DNA from: Pseudomonadota bacterium
GTDB lineage: Bacteria; Pseudomonadota; Alphaproteobacteria; Rhizobiales; Hyphomicrobiaceae
Direction of reading: 5' to 3'
NCBI GenBank assembly: GCA_018242295.1
Contig: JAFECE010000009.1
Location: 62,001 to 126,000 of the forward strand
Length of the DNA: 64,000 nt
Shown: positions 1 through 8,501 of the stretch, in pieces
Position numbering within the stretch: the first letter of the stretch is position 1
Layout of the letters: each line of letters opens with the position of its first letter
The notes under the pieces: generated by a model
What the model was told of the DNA's origin: nothing
The model's database searches: none
What the model saw: the letters and a program-made list of their open reading frames with translations, nothing else
Position numbers and translations under genes: made by a program

Positions 1-247
1 GGTGATTTACACGCTCGCCACGCCCGCGGATAAATACAAGGTGCAGAATTTTATCGACACGGTCGTATTCCGCGGTGGCGACGCAACGTCCGGATGGCTC
101 TATGCGCTTGCCGGCGGCAGCCTCGGATTTGCCGGAGGAGCAACCGGCGCAATCGCCGTCCCGATGGTCGTCGCGTGGCTCTGGATCGCGAGGCGCCTTG
201 GCGACAATCACAAAGAGCGCGTCGCCGAACTTTCCGCTGGCGACTGA
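1..247 (+). CDS. C-terminal end of an MFS transporter of the NTP/NDP-exchanger-like family (partial)
   Basis: Only the last 81 residues lie in the window; the frame is open to the left edge, so the start is outside. The visible part has the segment DKYKVQNFIDTVVFRGGD followed by a glycine-rich stretch and a final hydrophobic helix ending in a charged tail. This pattern matches the C-terminal region of bacterial MFS proteins related to ATP/ADP translocases (COG3202). In free-living alphaproteobacteria the transported substrate is not established, so the family name should not be read as proof of nucleotide exchange. It is convergent with infA, which lies on the other strand about 60 bases downstream. 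Confidence 0.7.
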   Translation, partial: VIYTLATPADKYKVQNFIDTVVFRGGDATSGWLYALAGGSLGFAGGATGAIAVPMVVAWLWIARRLGDNHKERVAELSAGD

Positions 248-306
248 ATCCCGTTACGTCACGGGAGAGCACTGCGGTTGAAGGCAGCGCGCAATCCGTC
301 GTTCAA

Positions 307-606
307 TTAGCGTCCGCCGCGACGAGGGGGACCGCCGCTCGAGCGTTGAGCGCCTGTTTGTTCGCCGCCGCCAGCGCCCGGACGACCGTCCTTGTGACGG
401 AAGTTGATGCGGCCCTTGGTCAAATCATAAGGGGTCATCTCGACCGTCACGCGGTCACCGGCGAGAATGCGGATGCGGTTCTTCTTCATGCGCCCCGAAG
501 TGTAGGCAATCACTTCATGCCCATTGTCGAGCTTCACGCGACAGCGGGCGTCCGGCAGAACTTCGTCCACCACGCCCTCGAACTCGAGCATCTCTTCTTT
601 CGCCAT
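307..606 (-). CDS. infA: Translation initiation factor IF-1
   Basis: IF-1 binds the ribosomal A site of the 30S subunit during initiation, with IF-2 and IF-3. The 99-residue product starts [18 protein letters not shown] and carries the OB-fold signature with [20 protein letters not shown], the usual IF-1 core of about 72 residues. It then has a roughly 25-residue Gly/Arg/Gln-rich basic tail ([14 protein letters not shown]...). Such extensions occur in some alphaproteobacteria; this one is likely disordered. A cold-shock gene lies directly upstream on the same strand, separated by an intrinsic terminator, so the two are probably separate transcripts. Confidence 0.96.
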   Translation of the reverse strand: MAKEEMLEFEGVVDEVLPDARCRVKLDNGHEVIAYTSGRMKKNRIRILAGDRVTVEMTPYDLTKGRINFRHKDGRPGAGGGEQTGAQRSSGGPPRRGGR

Positions 607-639
607 TCGATCTCCCGAACTTCTTTGTTTGATAACCGG

Positions 640-675
640 ATAAGAAAAGCGGGGAGCAGCCGAGCTGCTCCCCGC
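640..675 (-). terminator. Intrinsic terminator of cspA
   Basis: A perfect 12-bp stem (649-660 with 664-675) and a 3-base loop are followed on the minus strand by TTTTCTT. It begins 25 bases past the cspA stop codon and separates cspA from infA. Confidence 0.85.
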
Positions 676-699
676 ATGAGTGGAGTGGCCTCGAAAACC

Positions 700-906
700 T
701 TAGAGCGGACGGAGGTTTACGGCAGCGATCTTGCCGTTACGTCCACGCTCGGTTTCGAAGTAGATCTTCTGGCCCTCACGAAGCGACTGAAGACCGGCTC
801 TCTCAACTGCGGAGATGTGGACGAAAACATCGTTTCCACCTTCTTCCGGCTGGATGAAACCGTAGCCCTTCTGGCCATTGAACCACTTCACAGTCCCGTT
901 CGACAT
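700..906 (-). CDS. cspA: Cold-shock domain protein (CspA family)
   Basis: The 68-residue product begins MSNGTVKWFNGQKGYGFIQP and contains both RNA-binding motifs of the cold-shock domain, RNP1 (KGYGFI) and RNP2 (VFVHISA). These proteins bind single-stranded RNA or DNA and loosen RNA structure. The open frame extends six codons upstream, but the start at 906 matches the family length. About 285 bases of gene-free sequence lie upstream, as is common for csp genes with long leaders, but I cannot identify a cold-shock box. A strong terminator follows the gene. Confidence 0.95.
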   Translation of the reverse strand: MSNGTVKWFNGQKGYGFIQPEEGGNDVFVHISAVERAGLQSLREGQKIYFETERGRNGKIAAVNLRPL

Positions 907-1191
907 CAATTGCCTCCAAAGCAAACATGCATTCTCCGGCAGAATGACCGGAGTGAATCAAATCGCGCGATGGAGACGTCTTAGGGCAGGCGGTAGCGCT
1001 GTCGAAGAGTAAGCCAAGGCGTGTTCGATGGCGACCTATATGCCTTGCAAATCCAAGAAAGGCAAGATCGTCGCAGGCGGCCGGAGGGCTACCGGAACAT
1101 GCTTCAGGGCCCTGAAATGCATGCTCTTTCGCCATTCTGCCAACAACGCCCGATTGAAAATAAGGCGGCCTGCACGGGCCCCCTTTCGCCC

Positions 1192-1647
1192 TCAGGTGCG
1201 GCCGCTCGGACGGTTAAGAGCCACGAACCGAGCGCCGACATCGACATGGATATGGTCCATGTCGTTGTAAGTCATGGTGCCCCCGTTCTTATGATTGGCG
1301 ATCAGCCATTGCACCACTTCGGCTTTCCGTCCCGGAACGCGGAAATCGATTGCCTGTCCCGAGGCATGCTTCGAGGGATAGTTCGTGCCGGCGATCTTGG
1401 CGCCGGGGCGGCAGGTCGAGACGATCTGGACATTGTTGAACTTGCTGCGGATTCGCGCGAGGAGGTTGCGCGCTTCCGATGTCAGGCACGTGATGCTGTC
1501 GCCGGTCGATCGAACGTTGTGACTGGTCATCGCCCGGTCCCTGAGGCGGTATCCATTGCCATTGTACGACTTTGCCTCCACCAGGCTTGGCCCGGTCGTG
1601 GCGGTAAGTACAAGCGAAAGCACAGCAATAGTCGATCCCTTACGCAT
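1192..1647 (-). CDS. Secreted M15-family (YcbK/DUF882-like) peptidase
   Basis: The 151-residue protein starts MRKGSTIAVLSLVLTATTG, a typical signal peptide, so it should act in the periplasm. The zinc-site motifs of D,D-carboxypeptidase-like M15 peptidases are present: KHASGQAIDF (H-x-x-G-x-A-x-D) and DHIHVD near the C-terminus. The likely substrate is peptidoglycan cross-links or stem peptides, inferred from the family. I chose the internal ATG at 1647 because it is preceded by GAGGACCTCC and starts the signal peptide; the longer upstream frame looks non-coding. It stands alone, divergent from the membrane protein gene at 2062. Confidence 0.85.
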   Translation of the reverse strand: MRKGSTIAVLSLVLTATTGPSLVEAKSYNGNGYRLRDRAMTSHNVRSTGDSITCLTSEARNLLARIRSKFNNVQIVSTCRPGAKIAGTNYPSKHASGQAIDFRVPGRKAEVVQWLIANHKNGGTMTYNDMDHIHVDVGARFVALNRPSGRT

Positions 1648-2061
1648 GGGAGGTCCTCGTGATTGATGATGGGAAATGGCCAATCGACGTCGGCCCGCTT
1701 CCATGGGGAGCGGCTGGGGACGAGCGCGAAGCTCATGCGGCGAAGTGATTGGAATGGGCAGGGGACCGCGAGCGCCAGCCCCCCGGAGCGCCTCACAACC
1801 GTGATCTCGACGAGACCGGAGATGCCTTGTCACCAAGGACAAGCTGCATCGTTTGTGCGGCGTACACTGAAAGCCTGATGCGATCGGCTAAAATAAGGCG
1901 TGTTGTATCACCCTGAGTAAAACCGTTGCATCTCGCGAACAGCCCTGTGCCCGAAATCCGCAAATCGAGCATCGAGCCATGGAATAGTTGGCAAAGGCAA
2001 TGTAGCAAGGAGAGTATGGGGCGCTTTGCGCAAAAGGGGATAGTCGGGGAAGGGGACGACC
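1648..2061. other. Divergent intergenic region
   Basis: This 414-base gap separates two divergently transcribed genes and should hold both promoters. I see no repeat, no convincing promoter pair and no credible small gene in it. Confidence 0.4.
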
Positions 2062-2523
2062 ATGAATGCCTTGAAGAGTATCGTTTTGGGCTTCATCGCC
2101 GGGGCGATTGCGGCAGCCACCGCCCAGGAGGCGATCAGTTGGATATTCGTGCACTATTGGACTGGCTGGGACGCCATGCCCTGGAGCACGGAACCGGTGC
2201 CGAGCCTGCTCGTGCCAACACTCGAGCTGCCTTGGATCGTCGGCACCGCTCTGACAGGCGGCCTCTGGGGCGCGCTGTTCGGTTTGATCCTCGGTTGGAG
2301 GCCTCAGGGCATGATGACCATTCGCGGTGCCATCCTCGGCCTCTTCGGACCAGGCATCATCAGCGCGTTTATCGTGATTCCTTATCTCGCGCATCGGCCG
2401 TCGCCGCTGCTCGAAGGCAACCTCGACGTCAGCCAGGTTATCCCGATCCTCTGCATCTCAGCCGGCTTCGGCGCGGTGGCTGCTTGGCTGTACGGCCTCT
2501 TCAGCTGGGGTCGCATGCCCTGA
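2062..2523 (+). CDS. Four-helix membrane protein of unknown function
   Basis: The 153-residue protein has four predicted membrane segments, at about residues 5-22, 57-80, 86-108 and 126-147. The glycine-rich helix segments (GGLWGALFGLILGW) are typical of small inner-membrane proteins in Hyphomicrobiales. No catalytic or binding motif is visible. An A/G-rich stretch (GGGGAAGGGGAC) directly precedes the ATG and could serve as ribosome binding site. I do not recognise the family and assign no function. Confidence 0.75.
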   Translation: MNALKSIVLGFIAGAIAAATAQEAISWIFVHYWTGWDAMPWSTEPVPSLLVPTLELPWIVGTALTGGLWGALFGLILGWRPQGMMTIRGAILGLFGPGIISAFIVIPYLAHRPSPLLEGNLDVSQVIPILCISAGFGAVAAWLYGLFSWGRMP

Positions 2524-2750
2524 CATCGGGCTAGATAAGAGCCGGAACGACGTTCCGGCTCTCAACGGCGCAACTCGCAATCGGCGCGGCGGTCATTGCT
2601 CCGCACGCGGTTGAATTTTGCGGCAAGCCGCCAAGGCGCCCGAGACATTCGCGCCGTCAAGCGCCCACCTCACTGGTGGTTGTCGTGCGGAATGCCTAAG
2701 TTCAAAGGCGTGGCGCCAGGAACGCGGCGGCCGAACAAAGGACATCCGTC

Positions 2751-3008
2751 GTGAAAACTGCTCTGGTCGTCATCGGCATCGCCCTTGCTATGACCACGGT
2801 CGCTGCAACTTCGCAGGCATCGGCCGGCCACGCTGCAAAGAGCAAAGAGAAAGGTTGGCGTGCGCCGCCGCCGTACGAACGCGCCGAGCGCGACTGCACG
2901 CCGATCAACGGCCGTTTCGGCTACTACGGCAATCCCTGGTGCGACACCGGCTCGAGCCGTCCGCCGGATGTAGAATTTCGTGAGCGCCACAGGCTGCGGT
3001 ATCGCTAA
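2751..3008 (+). CDS. Small secreted protein, unknown function
   Basis: The 85-residue product begins with a clear signal peptide (MKTALVVIGIALAMTTVAAT, with a likely cut after ASA). The mature part is short and basic, rich in Arg, Pro and Tyr, with two cysteines (DCTP, WCDT) that could form a disulfide in the periplasm. The start is a GTG at 2751 with AAAGGA nine bases upstream. I recognise no domain. Confidence 0.6.
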   Translation: MKTALVVIGIALAMTTVAATSQASAGHAAKSKEKGWRAPPPYERAERDCTPINGRFGYYGNPWCDTGSSRPPDVEFRERHRLRYR

Positions 3009-3042
3009 GCTGCAAAGCACCGGACGCGCCGCCGCCCATCGG

Positions 3043-3273
3043 TTAGTCGCTCGCTCTCGGCTGCGCGCGCGCTTTCAGCCGGTCGAGTAACCAGACGCGC
3101 ACGGCGCTCGAAAGCCCCGCTTCGCCACGCCCCTTGTCGATGGAGCTGATCAAGTTCGCGATGGTCGTGCCGTCTTCGGCGGCAGCTTCCTTCAGTGCGA
3201 TCCAGAACGCCTCCTCGAGCGAGACCGACGTTCGATGCCCCTGGATCGAAAACGAGCGCTTCTCAGGCCTCAT
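3043..3273 (-). CDS. Ribbon-helix-helix domain protein (RHH_4 type)
   Basis: The 76-residue protein reads RSFSIQGHRTSVSLEEAFW and then a conserved helical part ending SSAVRVWLLDRL. This is the pattern of the RHH_4 family of small proteins with a ribbon-helix-helix fold, likely DNA-binding. Its ATG follows the stop codon of the upstream DUF4169 gene with no intervening base (TAA-ATG), so the two are translationally coupled. With fumC they form a three-gene minus-strand run. Its target is unknown; autoregulation of the cluster is a guess. Confidence 0.85.
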   Translation of the reverse strand: MRPEKRSFSIQGHRTSVSLEEAFWIALKEAAAEDGTTIANLISSIDKGRGEAGLSSAVRVWLLDRLKARAQPRASD

Positions 3274-3501
3274 TTAAGAGGCTGTGCCGGGATCGATATC
3301 GTCGCCGTCGTCGGTGCCGCGATTGTCGTCGCGCCGCGCCCTGTCAAGCTCCGCCTGGGACTTGCGATGTTGCGCGTCGACCAGACTGCGTTCCGACTTC
3401 GATTGCCCGAACTTAATCCGGTTCTCTTGTGCCTCGCGTTCGCGGTCGGTGCGCTCGCGGGCTTTTCGGACCTTGTTGAGATTGATGATCTCGGCGGTCA
3501 T
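3274..3501 (-). CDS. DUF4169 family protein
   Basis: The 75-residue product starts MTAEIINLNKVRKARER and continues with a strongly charged helical stretch including NRIKFGQSKSER. This layout (a short hydrophobic start, then Arg/Lys/Glu-rich helices with NRxKFG) is typical of DUF4169, a small alphaproteobacterial family with no assigned function. The frame extends 16 codons further upstream, but the start at 3501 matches the family. It lies between fumC and the RHH gene and directly abuts the latter. Confidence 0.85.
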   Translation of the reverse strand: MTAEIINLNKVRKARERTDREREAQENRIKFGQSKSERSLVDAQHRKSQAELDRARRDDNRGTDDGDDIDPGTAS

Positions 3502-3690
3502 AAAATGCACTCCGCAAAGGATGCAAATCACATCCAGAGTTTCGGTCATTTTATCTGCAGCAATGCAAATCCGTCAAACGGCGACACGGCACTCGCTGCA
3601 GCAAGCGCCGTTCGGTCGCGATGAAGGGGTAAATGTAAGTCTCTCCGCGAATGCATCGAGCATCGGGAAGAGTGCCGAAAATCGTTTGCG

Positions 3691-5082
3691 TCACTCGGGG
3701 CCGATCATCTTCTCCGGCCGCACGATCTCATCGAACTCCTTGTCCGTCACATAGCCGCCGCCAACGGCTTCCTCGCGCAGCGTCGTGCCCTTCTTGTGCG
3801 CAGTTTTGGCGATCTTGGCAGCGTTGTCGTAACCGATCTTCGGAGCCAAAGCCGTGACGAGCATGAGCGAACGCTCGAGACCAGCCTTGATGTTGTCTTC
3901 CCTCGGCTCGATGCCGGTGACGCAATTGTCGGTGAAGGATACCGCCGCATCGCTCATCAGGCGGACCGATTGCAGGAAGTTGTAGGCCATTACGGGATTG
4001 TAAACATTGAGTTCGAAATGTCCCTGGCTGCCGGCGAACGAGATCGCGGCGTTGTTGCCGAAGATCTGAATGCAAACCTGCGTCAGCGCCTCGCACTGCG
4101 TCGGGTTAACCTTGCCCGGCATGATCGACGAGCCCGGCTCGTTTTCCGGCAGCGACAGCTCGCCGAGGCCTGAACGCGGACCCGAGCCGAGCAGGCGGAT
4201 GTCGTTCGCGATCTTGAAGAGCGACGCGGCGACCGTGTTGATAGCGCCGTGCGAGAACACCATCGCGTCGTGCGCGGCGAGGGCCTCGAACTTGTTGGGC
4301 GCGCTCTTGAACGGCAGACCCGTGATGGCCGCGATGCGCTCGGCCACTTTCTCCGCGAAGCCTATTGGCGCGTTAAGACCGGTGCCGACAGCAGTGCCGC
4401 CCTGCGCCAGTTCCATCAGCGCCGGAAGCGTTTGCTCGATGCGCGCGATGCCGTTCTCAACTTGCTGGGCATAACCCGAGAACTCTTGGCCCAGCGTCAG
4501 CGGCGTCGCGTCCTGCGTGTGCGTGCGCCCGATCTTGATGATCTTCGACCAGGCGCGCGCCTTGTCGGAGAGCCCCTTATGCAAATGACGAAGCGCGGGT
4601 AGCAGGCGATGATGGATCTCTTCGACGCACGCGATGTGCATGGCCGTCGGATAGGTGTCGTTCGACGACTGGCTCATGTTGACGTGATCGTTGGGATGCA
4701 CGGGCTTTTTCGAGCCCTGCTCTCCGCCGAGCATCTCGATCGCGCGGTTCGAGATGACCTCGTTGGCGTTCATGTTCGATTGCGTGCCCGAGCCCGTCTG
4801 CCAGACGACGAGCGGGAAGTGCGCGTCGAGCTTGCCGTCGATGACTTCCTGCGACGCCATGACGATCGTTTCGCCGATTTTCCGATCGAGCCTGCCGAGC
4901 CCCATATTCGTCTCGGCCGCGGCGCGCTTGACGACGCCGAGCGCGCGGACGATCGGGGCGGGCTGCTTCTCCCAGCCGATTTTGAAATTGCCGAGGCTGC
5001 GCTCCGCCTGCGCGCCCCAATAGCGATCGGCCGCCACTTCGATTGGGCCAAAGGTGTCGGTCTCGGTGCGCGTCTTGGTCAT
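3691..5082 (-). CDS. fumC: Class II fumarate hydratase
   Basis: This enzyme interconverts fumarate and L-malate in the TCA cycle. In a serine-cycle methylotroph it also helps regenerate glyoxylate precursors. The 463-residue length fits class II fumarases, which need no iron-sulfur cluster. The superfamily signature [11 protein letters not shown] is present, as are the substrate-binding segments [24 protein letters not shown] and [13 protein letters not shown]4169 and an RHH gene follow on the same strand after a gap of about 190 bases. map lies upstream on the same strand, separated by about 400 bases that include a repeat. Confidence 0.97.
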   Translation of the reverse strand: MTKTRTETDTFGPIEVAADRYWGAQAERSLGNFKIGWEKQPAPIVRALGVVKRAAAETNMGLGRLDRKIGETIVMASQEVIDGKLDAHFPLVVWQTGSGTQSNMNANEVISNRAIEMLGGEQGSKKPVHPNDHVNMSQSSNDTYPTAMHIACVEEIHHRLLPALRHLHKGLSDKARAWSKIIKIGRTHTQDATPLTLGQEFSGYAQQVENGIARIEQTLPALMELAQGGTAVGTGLNAPIGFAEKVAERIAAITGLPFKSAPNKFEALAAHDAMVFSHGAINTVAASLFKIANDIRLLGSGPRSGLGELSLPENEPGSSIMPGKVNPTQCEALTQVCIQIFGNNAAISFAGSQGHFELNVYNPVMAYNFLQSVRLMSDAAVSFTDNCVTGIEPREDNIKAGLERSLMLVTALAPKIGYDNAAKIAKTAHKKGTTLREEAVGGGYVTDKEFDEIVRPEKMIGPE

Positions 5083-5249
5083 GGTCTACTCAGTCCCGGT
5101 GATGGTTCGCGGACGAAAATTTTCGTGCTTCGTCGCGCATGAAGCGCCCTTTGTCGAGCATTTTCATAAGCTACCCGTCGCAGTCGGCGTAGCTGCGCCG
5201 CCGTCGGCCGAGGATGACATCTGCGGAACGCGCTTCGACCCAACTCCCC

Positions 5250-5390
5250 GTCACCCCGGCGCAGGCCGGGATCCAGGCAATGTGCAGCGCCTGCACGCAT
5301 GCTGACGGCCAAGGCGCGACCCGCCTCTGCCGTTGTGCTGCAGCTTGTCTGGCTGCCGACCTGACGGAGGAAGGTCGGGACCGTCAGGGT
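5250..5390. repeat. Composite palindromic repeat, family B (degenerate copy)
   Basis: It begins with the palindrome CCCCGGCGCAGGCCGGG followed by ATCCAGGCAATG. It ends with GTCTGGCTGCCGACCT and an AGGTCGG arm. The same order of parts, about 130 bases in total, recurs at 61276-61403 and inverted at 40699-40827 and 43433-43522. The rest of the 405-base gap 5083-5487 shows no gene. Confidence 0.6.
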
Positions 5391-5487
5391 CACCGCAGCG
5401 GAGATACGTTTCGGCGGTGAAATTCGCGAGATGGTTAGTGTGCAGAATTAAATCTGCTAAGGGTGAGAAGCAGCCTTAGCGTGAGAG

Positions 5488-6246
5488 CTACCCCGGTAAG
5501 GTCACGACGAGAGGTCCCCTGCGCGTCGCGACAACAGTGTGCTCGTATTGCACGGTCGGCGCTCGGGGGCTGCTGAAGAGCGTCCACGCATCTCCATCTT
5601 TGCCGCCATCTTCCGCCCACTCGGCACCGAGCGAAAGAAACGGCTCCACGGTAAAGACGAGGCCTTCATTCATGATCCGCCGCTCGAATTGAACCGGCCA
5701 GGTTGCGATCTCCGTCGGCTCCTCGTGCAACGAATGCCCGACGCCGTGGCTGGCAAGATTTTGAACGAGCGTATAGCGGTTTCGGCGAGCGAACGCGCCG
5801 ATCGCCTTTCCGATGCCGTTGAGCGGCTTGTTCGCGCCAACCTGCCTGATGCCGGTCCACATAGCTCGTCGCCCATCACGACAAAGCCGCTCGATCGCTT
5901 TGGAGACCGGCGGGACGGCGAAAGATGCGCCCGTGTCTGCAAAAACACCATTCTTTTGCGCGGAAACGTCGATATTGACCAGGTCACCTGCAGCGATCCG
6001 GCGGTTTCCCGGTATGCCGTGAGCGATCTCTTCGTTGACACTGATGCAGGTCGCACCGGGAAAACCGTAGCAAAGCTCGGGAGCAGGTGTAGCCCCTGCT
6101 CTTTCCAGAAGAGCTCGGCCCAATTCATCCAGCTCGCCCGTCGTCATTCCTGGCTCGATGGCCTTTCCCATTGCTGCCAGCGTGTCGGCAACAATGCGGC
6201 CGATCTCCTTGAGCCTGTCTAACTCGTCATCGCTTGAAATCGTCAT
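5488..6246 (-). CDS. map: Type I methionine aminopeptidase
   Basis: The enzyme removes the initiator methionine from nascent proteins. The 252-residue product shows the metal ligands of the family: Asp in NIDVSAQKNGVFADTG, His in SHGVGHSLHEEP, Glu in FTVEPF and Glu in YEHTV. I chose the ATG at 6246 (MTISSDDELDRLKEIG), where homology to the family begins; the 105-codon upstream extension is basic and non-coding in character. A methyltransferase gene lies upstream on the same strand. Confidence 0.93.
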   Translation of the reverse strand: MTISSDDELDRLKEIGRIVADTLAAMGKAIEPGMTTGELDELGRALLERAGATPAPELCYGFPGATCISVNEEIAHGIPGNRRIAAGDLVNIDVSAQKNGVFADTGASFAVPPVSKAIERLCRDGRRAMWTGIRQVGANKPLNGIGKAIGAFARRNRYTLVQNLASHGVGHSLHEEPTEIATWPVQFERRIMNEGLVFTVEPFLSLGAEWAEDGGKDGDAWTLFSSPRAPTVQYEHTVVATRRGPLVVTLPG

Positions 6247-6356
6247 TCGCCATCCCGTCAGCTTGTGGGAGTACATACCCACGGGATGTGCTTCTCGCAA
6301 ACACCTCAACGGCGTACGGCTGGCGGCGGTCTTTTCACGTCGGCCCTGAGATGGCC

Positions 6357-7034
6357 TCAGTTGGCGTAGGACAGCCATCCCCTGAAGCTGAGGCCTGCAT
6401 AGAACAGGCTGACGTTTGCAAAGCCTGCTTCGGCGAGCATGGCCTCTTCGTCCTGCGGCGCCAGGATCGAGAGCCGAGTGGCGATGGCCTGCCGCGAGTT
6501 TTCGAGCCGAACTCGGTCCGTTACGTCCGGCGATCCGAAGGCGACGTGGCGAGCGATCCATTGCGATCGTTCGGGTTCGCCCTGCGGAAAGCTGATGTGG
6601 GCGACGATGAAGGGAGCACCGGGCTTGAGGCGGTCGTGAATCTGCTTAAGCGTCGCGAGGCGCTCCTCGCGAGGGATGAAGTGGAACGTTAGCAGTGATG
6701 TGGCGGCATCGAACGGGCCTGCCGGCGCGCTGTCGATGTAGCCCTGATGAAGGCGGACGCGAGCAGCATGCGGGCGGACCGTTTGCTCGGCCAATCGCAA
6801 CATGTCGGCCGAAGGGTCTACGCCATCGAACGACCAGCCCGGATGGGCTTCAGCAAATGCGTTGAGCTCTAGCCCGCCGCCCGCGCCGAGGACCAACACG
6901 CGGCCATTCGAAGGCGTCCGCTCGGCGAGCAGCATCGCCGTCATCCGGTGCAAGTCCGCGAAGCCAGGCACTTGGCGCGGCGGACCATCGGCGTAGGCGT
7001 TGACGGATTGTCCGGAGAAGGGAGGCGCGTCCAT
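6357..7034 (-). CDS. Class I SAM-dependent methyltransferase
   Basis: The 225-residue protein has the Rossmann-type SAM site: motif I VLVLGAGGGLELNAFA at about residues 46-61, then the acidic residue in FDGVDPS and motif IV FDAATSLLTFHFI. A helical cap follows. Substrate specificity cannot be read from the sequence. Its spacing of about 110 bases to map makes joint transcription possible but not shown. Confidence 0.85.
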   Translation of the reverse strand: MDAPPFSGQSVNAYADGPPRQVPGFADLHRMTAMLLAERTPSNGRVLVLGAGGGLELNAFAEAHPGWSFDGVDPSADMLRLAEQTVRPHAARVRLHQGYIDSAPAGPFDAATSLLTFHFIPREERLATLKQIHDRLKPGAPFIVAHISFPQGEPERSQWIARHVAFGSPDVTDRVRLENSRQAIATRLSILAPQDEEAMLAEAGFANVSLFYAGLSFRGWLSYAN

Positions 7035-7159
7035 ATACGACCTTTGGCTCAGTCTCGGCCGGATATGATGAGCGCATATAGAACTTCAAGACAAGGCAGC
7101 TTGACCGGCGCGAACAAGCTGAAGCCCGGCGCGGCGCAACAATGTGCGGACGCGGCAGC

Positions 7160-7840
7160 TCACTTCTTGCGGAACTGATCGAGGCTCAAGATCTTGGCGC
7201 CACCTTCGGGGGCCGCTTCCTTGGCGGCGTCGGAGTCGTTACCGTCCTTCGGCGCGTCTTCTCCGGCGCGCGTCGCGGGTTCCGGATTGGGCGGCATCGA
7301 ATGCTCGGGTTTAACAGCGGCCAGAGGCGGCGCGCTGGTGAGCGCATCCTTGTCGCCGCGCGGCTTGCGCGACGTTCGCGGCTTTTTGGTTTGCGTGCGC
7401 GGAACGTCCGTCGCGTCGCCAGTCTCGTAGGCAGCGTCCGCAGTCACCGCGCGCGGCACTGGCGGCGCATCGCGATCGCTCGCTTCCTCGTCGAACTGCA
7501 AGCCGTAGCGCACGCTCGGATCGATGAAGACCTTGATGGCGGCGAAGGGAATGACGAGCCTTTCAGGAATGCCGTCGAACGTCAGCTTCACCTCGAAGCG
7601 GTCGTCGGACACGATCAGATCCCAGAACCGGTGCTGGAGAACGATCGTCATCTCGGTCGGATATTTTTCCTTCAGCCGCTTCGACAGGATCACGCCGTGC
7701 GCCTGGGTGTGGAACGAGATGTAGAAATGGTGCTCGTTGGGCAACCCGGTCTTCACGACCTGTTGCAGAACCGCTCGCACAACGCCCCGCATCGCCTCCT
7801 GTTGCAGCTTTGCGTAATCTATGGACGGCCCCGATGCCAT
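7160..7840 (-). CDS. sspB: SspB-family ClpXP adaptor protein (alpha type)
   Basis: SspB binds ssrA-tagged proteins and delivers them to the ClpXP protease. The first 120 residues match the alphaproteobacterial SspB fold (IDYAKLQQEAMRGVVRAVL, LPNEHHFYISF, SKRLKEKYPTEMTIVLQHRF). A low-complexity linker of about 90 residues, rich in Pro, Ala, Lys and Asp, follows. The tail ends GGAKILSLDQFRKK, the position and type of the ClpX-tethering peptide. The tmRNA gene that encodes the tag lies directly upstream on the same strand, so tag and adaptor are adjacent here. Confidence 0.93.
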   Translation of the reverse strand: MASGPSIDYAKLQQEAMRGVVRAVLQQVVKTGLPNEHHFYISFHTQAHGVILSKRLKEKYPTEMTIVLQHRFWDLIVSDDRFEVKLTFDGIPERLVIPFAAIKVFIDPSVRYGLQFDEEASDRDAPPVPRAVTADAAYETGDATDVPRTQTKKPRTSRKPRGDKDALTSAPPLAAVKPEHSMPPNPEPATRAGEDAPKDGNDSDAAKEAAPEGGAKILSLDQFRKK

Positions 7841-7939
7841 GCCTCAGCCTTCAATAGCTAATTCCTCGCCTGACCTCTGAAATCAGATTTGCCGTCCCGT
7901 CAAGCCCAAGTGCCATGGGACTTGCTTGGAACGCAGTAA

Positions 7940-8285
7940 AGAAGTGGAGGGCTTCTGTTGCCCGGTGCCCTCCGGACCGCGCCTTATCCGGCTAGGGATA
8001 AGGGCTTCAAGTTCAGGCTAGTCGCGCTGCATTACGCAGCGAGAGCGGCCTCAGCATAGTTGTCATTGGCAACTATTCTGTATGACCCGATAACGGTGGT
8101 ATCATGCCGGGCAAAAGCTAAGTCCTTTACGCCTTCGTCGATCCTATTTCGCCCCCAGCAGATGCCGCCTTGTTCGCCCGATGTGCGAGGAAAGGCGGCA
8201 TATGGTGGAGGCGCCGGGTACCGCCCCCGGGTCCGATCGGCTTATTACGACCGCGTTTATCGCCATAGCTGGCAGAGCCAGCACT
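7940..8285 (-). ncRNA. ssrA: Transfer-messenger RNA, circularly permuted two-piece form
   Basis: tmRNA rescues stalled ribosomes and appends a degradation tag. The tag frame runs from 8070 down to 8032 and encodes ANDNYAEAALAA followed by TAA. The 5' end of the coding piece is at 8156 (GGGGGCGAAATAGGATCGAC). The acceptor piece ends CGCCTCCACCA at 8203, upstream of the coding piece, which is the permuted order of alphaproteobacteria. The two ends form a 7-bp acceptor stem with a G3-U pair, the alanyl-tRNA synthetase identity element. About 46 bases between the pieces should be removed on processing. Hairpins at 7982-8003 (8 bp) and 7946-7973 (7 bp) lie in the 3' part. The outer ends given are estimates. 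Confidence 0.93.
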
Positions 8286-8501
8286 CCGAATATAAGGGGC
8301 AATCCTTGCGAAAAAAAGCGTTTCGACGCCTAGGCCTGCGTTCTGACGAGGAAATCTGTTGCCGGCAGGCGACGATTGGACGGACTGTCGCCCGGGGAAC
8401 CGCTTTATTCTGGCGTTGTCGTTGAGTTTGACGAGTTTGACGCGGTGATCTGATCGTGGTGCGCGAAACGCGCCAGAGGACTTATCCAGAGAACTTATAG
8501 A

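Noticed and set aside
94-984. 296-residue plus-strand open frame across infA and cspA
   Set aside because: It is antisense to two certain genes, Arg-rich and without family character; a product of GC-rich codon structure.
1028-1270. 80-residue plus-strand frame starting MATYMPCKSKKGK
   Set aside because: The first 40 residues look plausible, but the frame runs into the M15 gene on the other strand and turns Arg/Pro-rich; no ribosome binding site seen.
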